From positions 372,001 through 436,000 of the forward strand of contig JAPFFF010000033.1 of NCBI GenBank assembly GCA_039105265.1: a DNA stretch of 64,000 bases, read 5' to 3'. Of the stretch, positions 33,376 to 43,525 are shown piece by piece (the first letter of the stretch is position 1; every line of letters starts with the position of its first letter). Under the pieces are notes generated by a model. It was not told the DNA's origin, searched no databases, and saw only the letters and a program-made list of their open reading frames with translations. The position numbers and the translations under genes are program-made. Source of the stretch: Tritrichomonas musculus. Lineage: Eukaryota > Parabasalia > Tritrichomonadida > Tritrichomonadidae.

Positions 33376-34640
33376 TTAAGAATTGATAATAACTTTTGTA
33401 TTTGAATTTAATCCGATTTTCTTATAGTTTAATAATGAATGAATCGAGATCTTTGCCAATGATGAGCATCCATTGAAAGAATTATCACCAATTGATTTTA
33501 CAGAAGAAGGTATTTCTTTTTGTTCCAATGAAGAGCATTGATTAAAAGAATATGGTCCAATTTTGACAACAGATGTTGGGATCTTTATATTTACTAAAAG
33601 TTGAAGTTTCTATTTCTGTAATTGATGATGGAATATCAATTTTTGTTAAAGAAAAGAATTTACTAAAAGCAGTTTTTCCGATTTTTGTTACAGATAATGG
33701 GATTTCTATTTGCTTTAATGATATGCAGCCTTCAAAAGCTCCATCACAAATGTTCTGAAGATTTGAAGGTAATTGTATTTGTTCCAATTTTTTGCACCCA
33801 TAAAAACAAGTTGAATTTATTTCATGAATAAATGTTGGTATAGTTAATTTATTTAATGATCCACATCCATAAAATGCACAAGATCCAATTTTTTTAACTG
33901 ATGATGGAATCAAAATTTCAGTTAATGATGAACAAAAACTAAATGCTGATTCACCAATTGATGTGACAGAAGAAGGAATTTTTATTTCAACTAGAGCTTT
34001 ACAGAAACTAAAAACAGAATCACAAATTTCTGAAATTGATGATGGAATTTCATTTTGTTTTAAAGATGAGCATCCACTAAAAGCAAAAACGCCAATTTTG
34101 GTAACAGAAGAAGGAATAAAAAATTGATTTAATGATGTGCATCCTTTAAATGATGATTCTGATATTTCTTGAATTGATTCATTCAATGTAACCTTGCTCA
34201 AAGATGAACATCCACAAAATGAAGAATTATCAATTTTAGTCAAATATGAAGGAATTGATATTTCGGTTAATGTTGCACAATTTTCAAAACCAAACTCTCC
34301 AATTTTTTATTGAATGAGGAATATTAATATCCTTTAATTTTAGACATCCACTAAAAGATGAATTTCCAATTGATGTAAGAGTTGGTGGAAGATTAATAAG
34401 CTCAAGTGATGAACTATCTTTGAATACTGAATCTTCAATTTCCGTAATTGATGACTTTAATTTAACTTTTTTAAGAGAAAAACATCCATTAAAAGCAAAA
34501 CTACATATTTTCGTTATTTTATCTGGTATTTCAATTATTTATTACAACCACTGAATACAGAACCTTCAATTGAATTGACAGAAGTTGGTATAATAATTTG
34601 TTTAAGAGAAGAATAAAAACTGAAACTTGCTGCATCAACA
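33376..34640 (-). pseudogene. BspA-like leucine-rich repeat surface protein, broken
   Basis: Repeats of the BspA type (LRR_5), each about 23 residues with cores like CSSLTEI.IPSSV..IG..AF, run through the whole stretch. Such proteins are abundant at trichomonad surfaces (established). Reading frame is lost at least three times, near 34545, 34303 and 33605, after which repeats continue in another frame to a TAA at 33376. The 5' part is missing: the repeat region is joined directly to a Maverick-derived gene around 34640. No signal or membrane segment remains. Confidence 0.85.
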
Positions 34641-35167
34641 GTGTTATCTGTTTGGGGAACATCTGGCTCTGACTTAGTAGGTGGCTCATCAACTGGTTCA
34701 TTTTCAGGGAACAACTCAGGGACATACTTGCTGCGTATTCTGGACTTATTTATATCTTTATTGACAGCATGCTTGATATATTGTTTCTGTTCTCGCTTGA
34801 ATCTGTCATTGCGGATTTCTTCACCAAGATTCCTTAATTGTTCGAGTATTTCGAGATTAATTGTTGAGTCAACACCATTGGATCTCATAACAGTTACTCT
34901 TGATCGAGGTGTACTCTGAACAGTTACTGGTTCAGGCTCCCGTGTATCGAGGTCTGTATGATCAGACTCTGGGGTATCTTGAGGACAGTCTGGTATATTT
35001 TCTACTACCGCTGACTCATTTGTTTTACATGGACTCTCTCTTAATTTGACTATATATTTGCACTCTTTTTTTGTAGGAAACACCTCAAATTCAGGGTCTT
35101 CAATACCTTGAAGCCATCGTTGGATGATTTGATTTCGCCTAACACCGCGTACATACTTAGAGCTCAT
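34535..35167 (-). pseudogene. Maverick hypothetical gene fused to a BspA repeat
   Basis: Starting at ATG 35167 (MSSKYVRGVRRNQ), about 175 residues form a hydrophilic protein with basic ends and an acidic, proline-rich middle, in line with the neighbouring Maverick remnant. The last 35 residues (from FSFYSSLKQIIIPTSV) are a BspA-type repeat ending at a frameshift-induced stop. The chimera marks a junction between the mobile element and a cellular gene. Whether it is expressed is unknown. AATATTTTTGTT lies about 10-20 bases upstream of the ATG, resembling the late-type motif. Confidence 0.6.
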
Positions 35168-35201
35168 TTGGTTTCAACAAAAATATTCTTACGGACAATA
35201 C

Positions 35202-35399
35202 TTACTTATTTTTGGACTTAGATTTGCGATTTTTGGGTGTCTTGATATAAGGAACTGTTACAGCATGCGTATTAGTGTTATCATTATATTGCTTTGTTAT
35301 AGATCTTGATCTAGTGACTTCATTATACATAGTACCTGGGCCTGCTACAATAACAGAGTTACTTGATCTATAAGCATTGGTTCTATCTCTACCACTCAT
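35202..35399 (-). CDS. Maverick-associated small basic protein, 65 aa
   Basis: The protein is basic and serine/asparagine-rich, ending KTPKNRKSKSKNK, which looks like a nucleic-acid-binding or localisation tail. It overlaps the end of the upstream gene by four bases, an arrangement typical of tightly packed viral genes. It is intact as an open frame, but neighbours on both sides are broken, so it is probably not functional. The family is unknown. Confidence 0.5.
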   Translation of the reverse strand: MSGRDRTNAYRSSNSVIVAGPGTMYNEVTRSRSITKQYNDNTNTHAVTVPYIKTPKNRKSKSKNK

Positions 35400-35836
35400 T
35401 TATAATTTATAAGTTGATAAACCTTAGTATAAGGAACCCATTTTATGGATCTCTTGTTTGATGAAGCTTTACGGGAATCTGCAGCAGCTTGAGCTGTAGT
35501 CGACCCACTAGGCTTTAATTCACCTCGAGCAAATTGTTCACTAATTTTAACCAACTTATCAGTGACAGATCCCTTAAGCATGTGGCTAAATATATTTGCA
35601 CCTGTCGATGTTATAGCTCCTAATGCTGGATTAAATGCCGTAGCAAATGGAGTGATAGCAAGCAATACTTTACCGATAGCTTTAGGATTATTCATTGCAT
35701 AATTCCTAGCTCCAATAAGCCCTTTCTTAGTAGCATTTCATACTCTATGAGCAACATTCTTAGCTCCAATAAGTCCTTGATGGACATCATTCTTAAGTTG
35801 ATTTCAACCGCTAGTGAAAAAATTCTTGAATCCCAT
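35396..35836 (-). pseudogene. pVI-like Maverick protein with two in-frame TGA codons
   Basis: From the ATG at 35836 (MGFKNFF) one frame runs to 35396, interrupted by TGA at codons 11 and 33. Both are followed by AAT and sit where tryptophan would suit the amphipathic pattern, so single G-to-A changes from TGG are likely. The remainder includes two similar GLIGA(K/R)N segments and a hydrophobic stretch (VLLAITPFATAFNPALGAI) as expected of a membrane-active minor capsid protein. Tryptophan is also encoded by TGG later in this gene, which argues against a changed code. Confidence 0.6.
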
Positions 35837-35883
35837 GTTTTCTTTAAAAATAAATAAGTTTATTCCTCTAAATGCGATTCATT

Positions 35884-36720
35884 CTATGTGATATTGATTA
35901 TAAATCGATCATGTTGACCTTTATAATTTAGATATTGAGCTGTCGTTGTTTTTGCATCGAGATTGTTAGGTGTTTGTTGTAACATTGAGGTGAAATCCTC
36001 TTTAGAGAAACCACTATAACATATAATGTCTGTAGCTAATCGCTTAACATTGAGGTGAACAAATCGTAATGTCTGTACGGCTATAATACATGTTAGATTA
36101 AAATGTCTGGTCTTAGTAAGTAATCGACATAGTTCTGAATTACCATTCTTAAGTACTGGGGAGCCTGCAGCGTCATCTAGTACGAGCAATGTATTGTATG
36201 GATATGAGGCTGTCTGATATTGAACTAGCTTGGATGCTATATAGGCTATCCGATCTTCGATTTCCATCAAGGAATGCTTTGAGATGATTCTAGCCATTTC
36301 TTCATTAGTTTCAACCATCTTAGAGAGCACATGTTTGACAATAGCATAGTATTTAAGTTTTCGTCTAAGATGTCGCTTAAGGTATGGTAATAGATTATCC
36401 TCTGCAATGTATTCAATTGGAGTCTTAACATTTTTGGATAACACCTCAGCTGTCTTATCGAGTTTGCCTAATGTTGAACAGAAAATGATCTTACTGTAAT
36501 ACGGCTTGGCGAATAATCGCTCCGTTATCATAATATGTCTCCATATCCAGAATGACTAGCCGGTACCCATTTTGCCGATCAGATAATATATACCATTGGA
36601 TGAGAATGGATATTCTGGACTAAGTGGTTTTATTAAAGCCATCTCAATATCTCGCTGATTCTTACGTAATGAATCCTCAATTAATTCTTCAACTCGCTTG
36701 ATTTCATCCATTTGTATCAT
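35884..36720 (-). pseudogene. Maverick packaging ATPase, stop at the P-loop
   Basis: The frame from ATG 36720 reads MIQMDEIKRVEEL and reaches a P-loop start (LIGKMGTG); the next codon, 55, at the place of the catalytic lysine, is TAG. The same frame then continues without a break for 224 codons, including Walker B (TLLVLDDAAG) and a downstream CIIAVQT sensor-like segment. It is the FtsK/HerA-type packaging ATPase of Mavericks. One A-to-T change explains the stop. The start follows the upstream stop by one base, as in a compact viral operon-like array. Confidence 0.8.
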
Positions 36721-36721
36721 A

Positions 36722-37048
36722 TTAAATGAATTTCTTAATTCGATCTGGAATGCTATTTTGATTAAGCCAATATTGACGCTCCATTGTCGATAACTTGGTT
36801 GGAAGACCCTCACGCATATATTTAGATATGATAGTGTCTTTGACTAATGAATTGTCTGGCAATAAATATGTAATCGAATAAGTGTCATTCTTGGTGTTGT
36901 AGGATCGGATATCTTTAACGATACCTCGCTTGCCATCTTTAATAGAGACAGCCAGTAGAACATTTTTAGCTGACTTAACTAGTTTAATGAAATGATGTTT
37001 CGAGCGCAGCGAAGAGGGTAGGCTAGGTAATTTGACACGGCCTACCAT
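36722..37048 (-). CDS. Maverick-associated hypothetical protein, 108 aa
   Basis: This basic, beta-rich protein (MVGRVKLPSLPSSLRSKHHF at its start) contains an SH3- or chromo-like stretch, VSIKDGKRGIVKDI followed by YSITYLLPDNSLVKDTI, so a small barrel is possible. It abuts the ATPase pseudogene. The frame is intact, but its context is a degraded element. I did not recognise a named family. Confidence 0.55.
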   Translation of the reverse strand: MVGRVKLPSLPSSLRSKHHFIKLVKSAKNVLLAVSIKDGKRGIVKDIRSYNTKNDTYSITYLLPDNSLVKDTIISKYMREGLPTKLSTMERQYWLNQNSIPDRIKKFI

Positions 37049-37145
37049 ATACTACTAAAGAGCAATATGAATAACATATCTTGGGAAAGCTTTTTTACTA
37101 TTTGATTCAAAGGTTCGTCTGTCAATTCTCTGCCATAGTTCATTA

Positions 37146-37469
37146 TTACTGAATCAATAATCTTGTTTTGCTATTATTTGATATATTAAATGAATATTGT
37201 CTTCCTTTCTCGTTAAAGCATAAATAGACATTCTCATAGTCAAAAAATTCACACAATTCTTTGTATAGAAACTGTTGATGCTTAAAGATTGAGACAAGTA
37301 AGGATTTACAAACTATTTTAGAAGCATTTGTCAGAAAAGAGATAATCTTTATAGATAAAAATGTAGAATTCATATGATCAATCATTTGATGAATCATCAT
37401 ATGTACATCATTAAACTCCTCCAATTTATTGCACAGTTTTTTGACAGTCAAATAAAGAGGTATTGTCAT
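37146..37469 (-). CDS. Hypothetical protein, 107 aa, possible fragment
   Basis: This helical, cysteine- and leucine-containing protein includes LYKELCEFFDYENVYLCFNEKGRQYSF in its C-terminal half, a style seen in trichomonad multigene families. No complete domain is recognisable and it may be a truncated N-terminus of a longer gene. The upstream region is A/T runs without a TCAYTTT initiator. Confidence is low. Confidence 0.35.
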   Translation of the reverse strand: MTIPLYLTVKKLCNKLEEFNDVHMMIHQMIDHMNSTFLSIKIISFLTNASKIVCKSLLVSIFKHQQFLYKELCEFFDYENVYLCFNEKGRQYSFNISNNSKTRLLIQ

Positions 37470-40400
37470 TTTTTATTTTTTATTTGCATTGGGAAAAAAT
37501 TTTTTTTCAGAAAAAGTTTTAAAAAGTTGAATTTCAATATTGAGAAAAATTCATTTCAATATAAAAAAACATAAATAACAATTGTTCTCTTGGACCAGCT
37601 ATAAAAAAAATCACATTAATGAGAGATATTTTGATATTTCAAAATAATATTATAACTTACGGAGTAGAAATTTATCTTTTTTTCGTACTTTTGATTATCA
37701 TGGATATTAATCATGAACAAAATGTTTCGATTATTACTCCACTTCTAATGATCTATATTGTATATCAGTATATAATATTGGCTATATAGACAAAAAATAA
37801 AATAATCGTAATTAGCCTTTACTTTTTTCACATCACAAAATCCTTAACGTAACTTCTTAACGTTTATATTCTTTAATCCCTATTTTTGTTGTTGTATTTG
37901 CATGTTTTTGGTAAAAATATCAAGTTTTCAAATTAAATGTTATCAAAAAAATCAATGAACAGATAAAATTAAAATTTTGAGGCGCTTAAGTTTATATTTT
38001 ATATAATCGCTTTTTAGTATTGGTTTTATATGCTAAAAAGAAATTAAAAGTTTATAAAACAATATTATAATAGTAAATAATCTAGAAATCTTGAGTAATG
38101 TGAATTGGTTTGCTCACAGAGTGATTATATGCTTTTTATAAAATGGTCAATCATTTCACCTTTACAAAAAATGATTTTTAAAAATTGCATTTTACTTTTA
38201 CAAAAATGATTTTATAAAATAATTTAATTGCTATTTTATTTATTCACAAAAAATTATTTAGTATATTATCTTTTTTCAGAGATATAATTATTCTATGCAT
38301 TCAATATTTTCAATAAAAAATACATTGTACAAACCTTGTATTTTTTCTATCGTTCTTTGTAGAACAAGGTTGGTACAAAAAGTGAAGTCTAATCGTAATT
38401 AGAGGTATGGAAACTAACTTTTGTGAGAATTCATGAAAAATGTAAAAATGAAATTATCTTATTATATTAAATAAAAAAATTAAATTTTATATAAATTTAA
38501 ATTTTGTATAAATATGATAATATGAAAAAATAAATTATAACTAAATTTAAAAGAAATGACAAAATATTACTATTTTCTAAAACGCTCAATACAACATTAA
38601 TTTTAAAAAAATATCTATTAGTGTTAACTACAATATTAGAAAAAAGAGCTCAAAATGATCAAAAATCTTTTTTTATTAAGAAAAAACCATTTTTATGAAA
38701 TCTTTGGTGATGTGATGTTTTGAGAATGCAAAAAATCTTTCATTCCTGGACTTATCGTATATTTTTATTTTAATAAAATTTTATATACACAAATATCTAA
38801 TTATATTTGAGAAAATATTAAATTTTTATAGATTATAAATAAAGATATTTCCAAAAAAAAGAAAATATTTGTAAATCATTGAATACAAAAGAAATAATGA
38901 GTATAATTTCATGTTAAAAAATAAATTAATCTTAGAAATTGCAAATTTAAAACAAGAAATCTGAGGTCTTCGACACTAATGAAATATATTAAAAGGAAAA
39001 TCGGATAAATTAATTACAATCAATGTAAATCATGATATTAAAAATTATGATTGGCCAAAAGAATAATTCAAAAACAAGCATAAAAAATGAATTTTAATTG
39101 TTCAAATGATATTTGATGATTTTGGAACAAATGAAAAGCATGAAAGCTCAAAAGGAATTATATATAAAAAAAAACACTATTTTTTTTTAGAAAACATGCA
39201 ATTAAATGAAATAATATCATTCATAAAAATAAATAAATGTTTTTATTTTATTTGTTTTTTACATATATAAATATATCAGATCGAAAAAAAAAAAATTTTA
39301 ATAATAAAATCATTTTTTTATTCATATGAAATTATAAGGATTTAAAAGTCAAATATTCTTATTCTCTCCTGATTTATTTTAAAAAAAAGTATATTTTTGA
39401 AAATTTTAATATTCTATAGTTTATTGTTTTTTTTGTGAAAGTTTGCTTCAAATTATTAATATTTGTTTATCTTTAAAATCTATCTGTAAAAATTTAATTA
39501 AATTTTATATATATATTATATGATATATATTATTTATAATATGATAATATTAAATTCGATTTGTCCAGGAATTAGAGTTTCCGTACCTCTTCGTAATTAT
39601 GAAAATAATTTTTCAATGAATTTTATTATGAATGATAACTTTTTGTTAAATTATCTAACTTTTTGTGATATAATGATAAACCAAAAGTATATATTGATAT
39701 ATCTTTTCAAAGAAAATTTATTTAAGAAACATTTATCATAAATTATTTTTATTTTAATATCTTTATTTTAAAATGTTTTTTATTTTGAATATTAATGAAT
39801 ATTTGCATATATAATTGAACTTTTTTAAATTATTTGCAACAAATGGAAAAAATAGAAAGCAAGTTTAAATTACAATAAATCATTTAAGTATATGTATTTT
39901 TCTTATTATAGTGATGAACTTCAATTTTATTGTCCCCTCCAAACGATATTGGTTGTCAAAGGAACAGCCCAATTTTAAAAAAACTCAACAAAAAAGAACA
40001 GTTTAATACTATTCATCAACAGATTCAGTTAATTCAATATCAAATATATGTTCAAAAAAATATTTGAAACAATCAAATTTGATTATTGATTTTTTCATTA
40101 CCAATCTAATTATTTTTCAAAAATTTCATCATTTTTTCATACTTTTTGATATGTATACAAATTATTTTCATCTATATTTATTAAAAAAATTGATTTACTT
40201 TATGCTTATCATAATATGTTCATCAGAAATCCTCAATTAAAAATAATATTAGAAATATTTACATATATTTATATATCTATATTATTTTATTTTTATATAT
40301 TGTATAATAATATTGGTAAAATAATTTTAAAATAAGATATTTTCATTTTTAAATCCTTTAAATTGAATAGTAATTATTTAAAAATACAGAAAATTTAATG

Positions 40401-41020
40401 ACTTTATTATTTTTATGTTCTCAATATATTTCGAATAAGCTTTCAAAATATATATTTATAAATATGCTTTATACAGGAAAATAATAAATAATATTTATAT
40501 ATTATAGATAAAATATATAATAAATTATATACATATTTAAATAGTAATATATAACTAAACAATATTTAAAAATGGGTTAGAAAAAACAATTTCTAGGTAA
40601 ATTCTTCTTAGAGCGCCTAGAAATATTTTGAATACATACTTGATGTTAAAATTCAATTTTTTCACTTTTTCTATTAAATATTTTAAAATTGATATTATTC
40701 CAATTTCCCTACGACAGATCTTATTTGCTTCTAAATAAAAAATGTTTAAGATAATAAATTAAATTTATATTTTATGAATATTTAACGAAATAAGAAAATT
40801 GAAAAAAAAAACAAAATTCGTTTACCTTTTTCAATATCTTTGAATAAGTTGCTATTTGGTCGGACCAAATATCTAATGGTTATATTATTGAAAATGTCAT
40901 ATATAATACCCAATAACAAAATCCATTATTTTATTGATATTTTTATAATGTTTGACATATAATAAAATTTCTTTTTTATTCTTCAGAAAATTGAATTGTT
41001 TTGGAACATAAAATTTTTAA
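37470..41020. other. 3.5-kb AT-rich intergenic region, no supported gene
   Basis: Stops are dense in all frames. A short stretch near 38930-39190 reads as broken coding sequence in one frame (segments such as DKLITINVNHDIKNYDWPKE) and may be a decayed trichomonad gene, but it is not identifiable. The 73-codon frame at 39520 has no convincing features. Confidence 0.5.
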
Positions 41021-42091
41021 ATGGATGAAAGCAATTTCCGATTTTATGGATTTGGCCAAGATAGCTCTCAACCAAATTCTATATTTTATAATGACGTTTT
41101 CTTATTAATGAACCAACGACGTTCAAATCCAACAATTTCTATCTTAATTTCAATTGAAAATGAAAATGATTTCATAGCCAACAGTTTTTGGGCAGACAAT
41201 CGAGTTATTGAACTCCTAACTAACGCTAGAGCAAAAGCAATTCGAATAAAAAAGGAGAGTCAACAAACTGAATATCTACAATTTAACGAACTTTTTCATG
41301 TTAATTCATTTCCATCCCTTTATGTATTTGGACCATCATCAAGTGCGCCATCTTTTATATATTCAGACACATATCCAGATTATCAAAAGTTTGCTTCTGA
41401 TTTTTCGACTCTGACTTATACTCCAGCTCCAATTTTTCAGCCTCCACAACCTCAAGCAAGCCAAGAACAACAACCTCAACAACTTCCAAATCAGCAACCT
41501 GAAAACACATCGTTAAGCCAGTCCAAGCCACCTGAACAGCAAAATACAAGTCAGCCCACTCCACAACATACAGAACAAACGCAACCCCAACAACCAAAAC
41601 AATCCACTCAACAATCTCATAATCTTATCAATGAAGACGAATATGTTAGGAGGAGGACAAAAAACCAACCACAGCAACAACAAAAACCAAAGAAAGAAGT
41701 TTCTGAAATTCCGATTGAAGTTACTGTTACGACACACGATAAAAAAGTTCATACCGATACTTTTAAATCAACTGATAATTGTTTAACAATACGCGTTTGG
41801 GTTTCAAAACTCATTGGCAAACCACATACCGAATATAAGCTTATTGTAATTCCAGGTGACTTTATCCTTCCATTAAGTGATAGAGTTTTTCTACGCCAAT
41901 ATGCTCCTAAATTAAACTTACGTGTGGAATTGATTGGAGCGAACAATCAGCAGAAGCGTTCCTCAAATAAGTTTTTACTAACTATTCGCAATTTCATTGA
42001 AAATATATCTATTTTTGCAGATCCAGAAGATGATCCAGCTGATTTCTGGAGAACACAACCTGTTTATAGAAACAATCAACATCGCAAATAA
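41021..42091 (+). CDS. UBX-domain protein with N-terminal thioredoxin-like domain (UBXN4-like)
   Basis: Residues about 30-135 match the thioredoxin-like N-terminal domain style of UBXN4/erasin (FIANSFWADNRVIELL, then FNELFHVNSFPSLYVFGPS). Residues 140-225 are a glutamine/proline-rich linker, low complexity. Residues about 228-305 form a UBX-like beta-grasp (PIEVTVTTHDKKVHTDTF, LTIRVWVSKLIG, EYKLIVIPG). UBX proteins are cofactors of the p97/Cdc48 ATPase in protein degradation (established). The usual FPR loop motif that contacts p97 is not evident: IPGDF occupies its place. No membrane segment is clear. Confidence 0.75.
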   Translation: MDESNFRFYGFGQDSSQPNSIFYNDVFLLMNQRRSNPTISILISIENENDFIANSFWADNRVIELLTNARAKAIRIKKESQQTEYLQFNELFHVNSFPSLYVFGPSSSAPSFIYSDTYPDYQKFASDFSTLTYTPAPIFQPPQPQASQEQQPQQLPNQQPENTSLSQSKPPEQQNTSQPTPQHTEQTQPQQPKQSTQQSHNLINEDEYVRRRTKNQPQQQQKPKKEVSEIPIEVTVTTHDKKVHTDTFKSTDNCLTIRVWVSKLIGKPHTEYKLIVIPGDFILPLSDRVFLRQYAPKLNLRVELIGANNQQKRSSNKFLLTIRNFIENISIFADPEDDPADFWRTQPVYRNNQHRK

Positions 42092-42319
42092 TGCAATATT
42101 TCTTTTAAGATATTGTTTTTTTTTATGCTCAAATAATTTGAAGAAAAATAAAGAAAATAAAGCTATTTTTATCAACATCGCTCCTTTTCCTTTTTTATTT
42201 AATTATTTTTACTAAATATAGTTATTTCCTCATTCGTAAAATATTTTAGAGTCTTTCAAGGCTAAATAATTTTCGCCTTACATTGAAAATTGAATTGGTA
42301 CGTTTAATATTTAGTAAAA

Positions 42320-43216
42320 ATGAGCTTATATGATTCTCCAAAAAAAGATATGATAATAGATGAATATTCTTCTAATCATAATCTTGATTATAGCCTATCT
42401 TCAAGTCCAGAAAGTTCTCCAAAACAAGGAAGTGATAAAAATACTAATCTATCAAACGCTCCTAACAAAACTTTATTAACTGTTTATATGATGAAAGAAA
42501 AATTAAAGAAATTAGATAATATATGCAAATCAGAAAATTTGGATGAAAACATTTTATATAAAACAGATTTTGATCCTAAATTTACTCCTTCCAAATCGCC
42601 AAATCAATTAAAAAGAGTTAAACTCCTTGTTACTGAATCAATACAAACTGAAGAATGCGAAAACAAAAAATTTTCTGACGATCAGCTAGATTTATTTCGA
42701 GAGATCCAAGAAGATAATGAAATTTTAAGGAAAGAGAATGAAAATCTAACCAAAATCAATGGAGAACTTAAAGATACCAATGATTCTTTTGTTCAACGAT
42801 TAAACGAACAAGAGCCTATTTGTTCAGATTATTCAAAGTTACTCGATAAATTTGGATCTAAAGCAAATTCTCAATCTATTATTAATACATTTGATGAAAC
42901 CCAAGGAAAACTAACTCAGATATCAGATTTATTATCAATTTCTCCTCAATATGACCCTGTTTGTGAAATAGATACATTAATTCAAGAAAACAACCTAAAC
43001 TCGAAAAAATTGCTAAAGGCAAAAGCAACACAAGATTACTTAATTAATAAAATTAGATGTATAGCTAATGAATCCGAAAAATCTAAAAGAGAATTTCTTG
43101 ACCGCATTTTAGCAAGTAATAAAGTAAAAGAAAAGCAGATTAAATTTATGAAAATAACAATATCTGTTTTCCTTGTACTAATTCATTTATTTTTATATTT
43201 TGTTGTAATAAAATAA
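42320..43216 (+). CDS. Tail-anchored coiled-coil protein, 298 aa
   Basis: The N-terminal 100 residues are polar and serine-rich with several SP sites (SSPESSPKQG, TPSKSPNQ), likely phosphorylated. A coiled coil lies at about residues 118-160 and again near 225-275. The last 22 residues (ITISVFLVLIHLFLYFVVIK) form a membrane anchor with a one-residue basic end, as in tail-anchored proteins of the secretory pathway. A golgin-, tether- or SNARE-like role is possible, but no SNARE layer residues were identified. Confidence 0.65.
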   Translation: MSLYDSPKKDMIIDEYSSNHNLDYSLSSSPESSPKQGSDKNTNLSNAPNKTLLTVYMMKEKLKKLDNICKSENLDENILYKTDFDPKFTPSKSPNQLKRVKLLVTESIQTEECENKKFSDDQLDLFREIQEDNEILRKENENLTKINGELKDTNDSFVQRLNEQEPICSDYSKLLDKFGSKANSQSIINTFDETQGKLTQISDLLSISPQYDPVCEIDTLIQENNLNSKKLLKAKATQDYLINKIRCIANESEKSKREFLDRILASNKVKEKQIKFMKITISVFLVLIHLFLYFVVIK

Positions 43217-43525
43217 AAGCCACGTATTTTTGTTCTTAATTAATGCAATATTCTTTTTCTTTATTTTATCTCTTTTTTGAACAATATTGAATTAAGGAGT
43301 TCCACTGTTATTTAAATTGTAAATATTTGATTGCTTGAACGAAATTAATTGAAAATATTTGAGAACATTTGTGAGAAATGGTTTTTACATTTGTGAAAAT
43401 TGGTTTTTAGATTTGCTAATGAAATTGAATATCTTTCTGAAAAATAAGATTGTATTGATGATGTTGGAATGTGAAATGCTTTTCAATCAAATAAATATCA
43501 TTATTTTTTTACAATTTGTGATCAA
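43217..43525. other. Intergenic spacer with a 22-bp direct repeat
   Basis: ACATTTGTGAGAAATGGTTTTT at 43365 is followed directly by a close copy at 43387. It lies 120-160 bases before the surface protein gene. Nothing else was recognised. Confidence 0.6.

Larger units (their letters stand above)
34640..37048 (-). mobile_element. Truncated, degraded Maverick/Polinton remnant
   Basis: In minus-strand order there are a 108-aa hypothetical gene, a packaging ATPase with an internal stop, a pVI-like gene with two TGA codons, a 65-aa gene and a hypothetical gene joined to a BspA fragment. Capsid, polymerase, integrase and terminal repeats are absent. Codon and base composition are less AT-rich than in the large element to the left, suggesting a separate Maverick lineage. 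Confidence 0.7.

Noticed and set aside
35396-36720. Alternative genetic code with TGA as tryptophan
   Set aside because: TGG is used in the same gene, the adjacent ATPase has a TAG, and intact genes in the window use TGA as a stop. Decay is simpler.
39520-39741. 73-codon frame in AT-rich DNA
   Set aside because: Low complexity, no initiator and no domain; likely chance.
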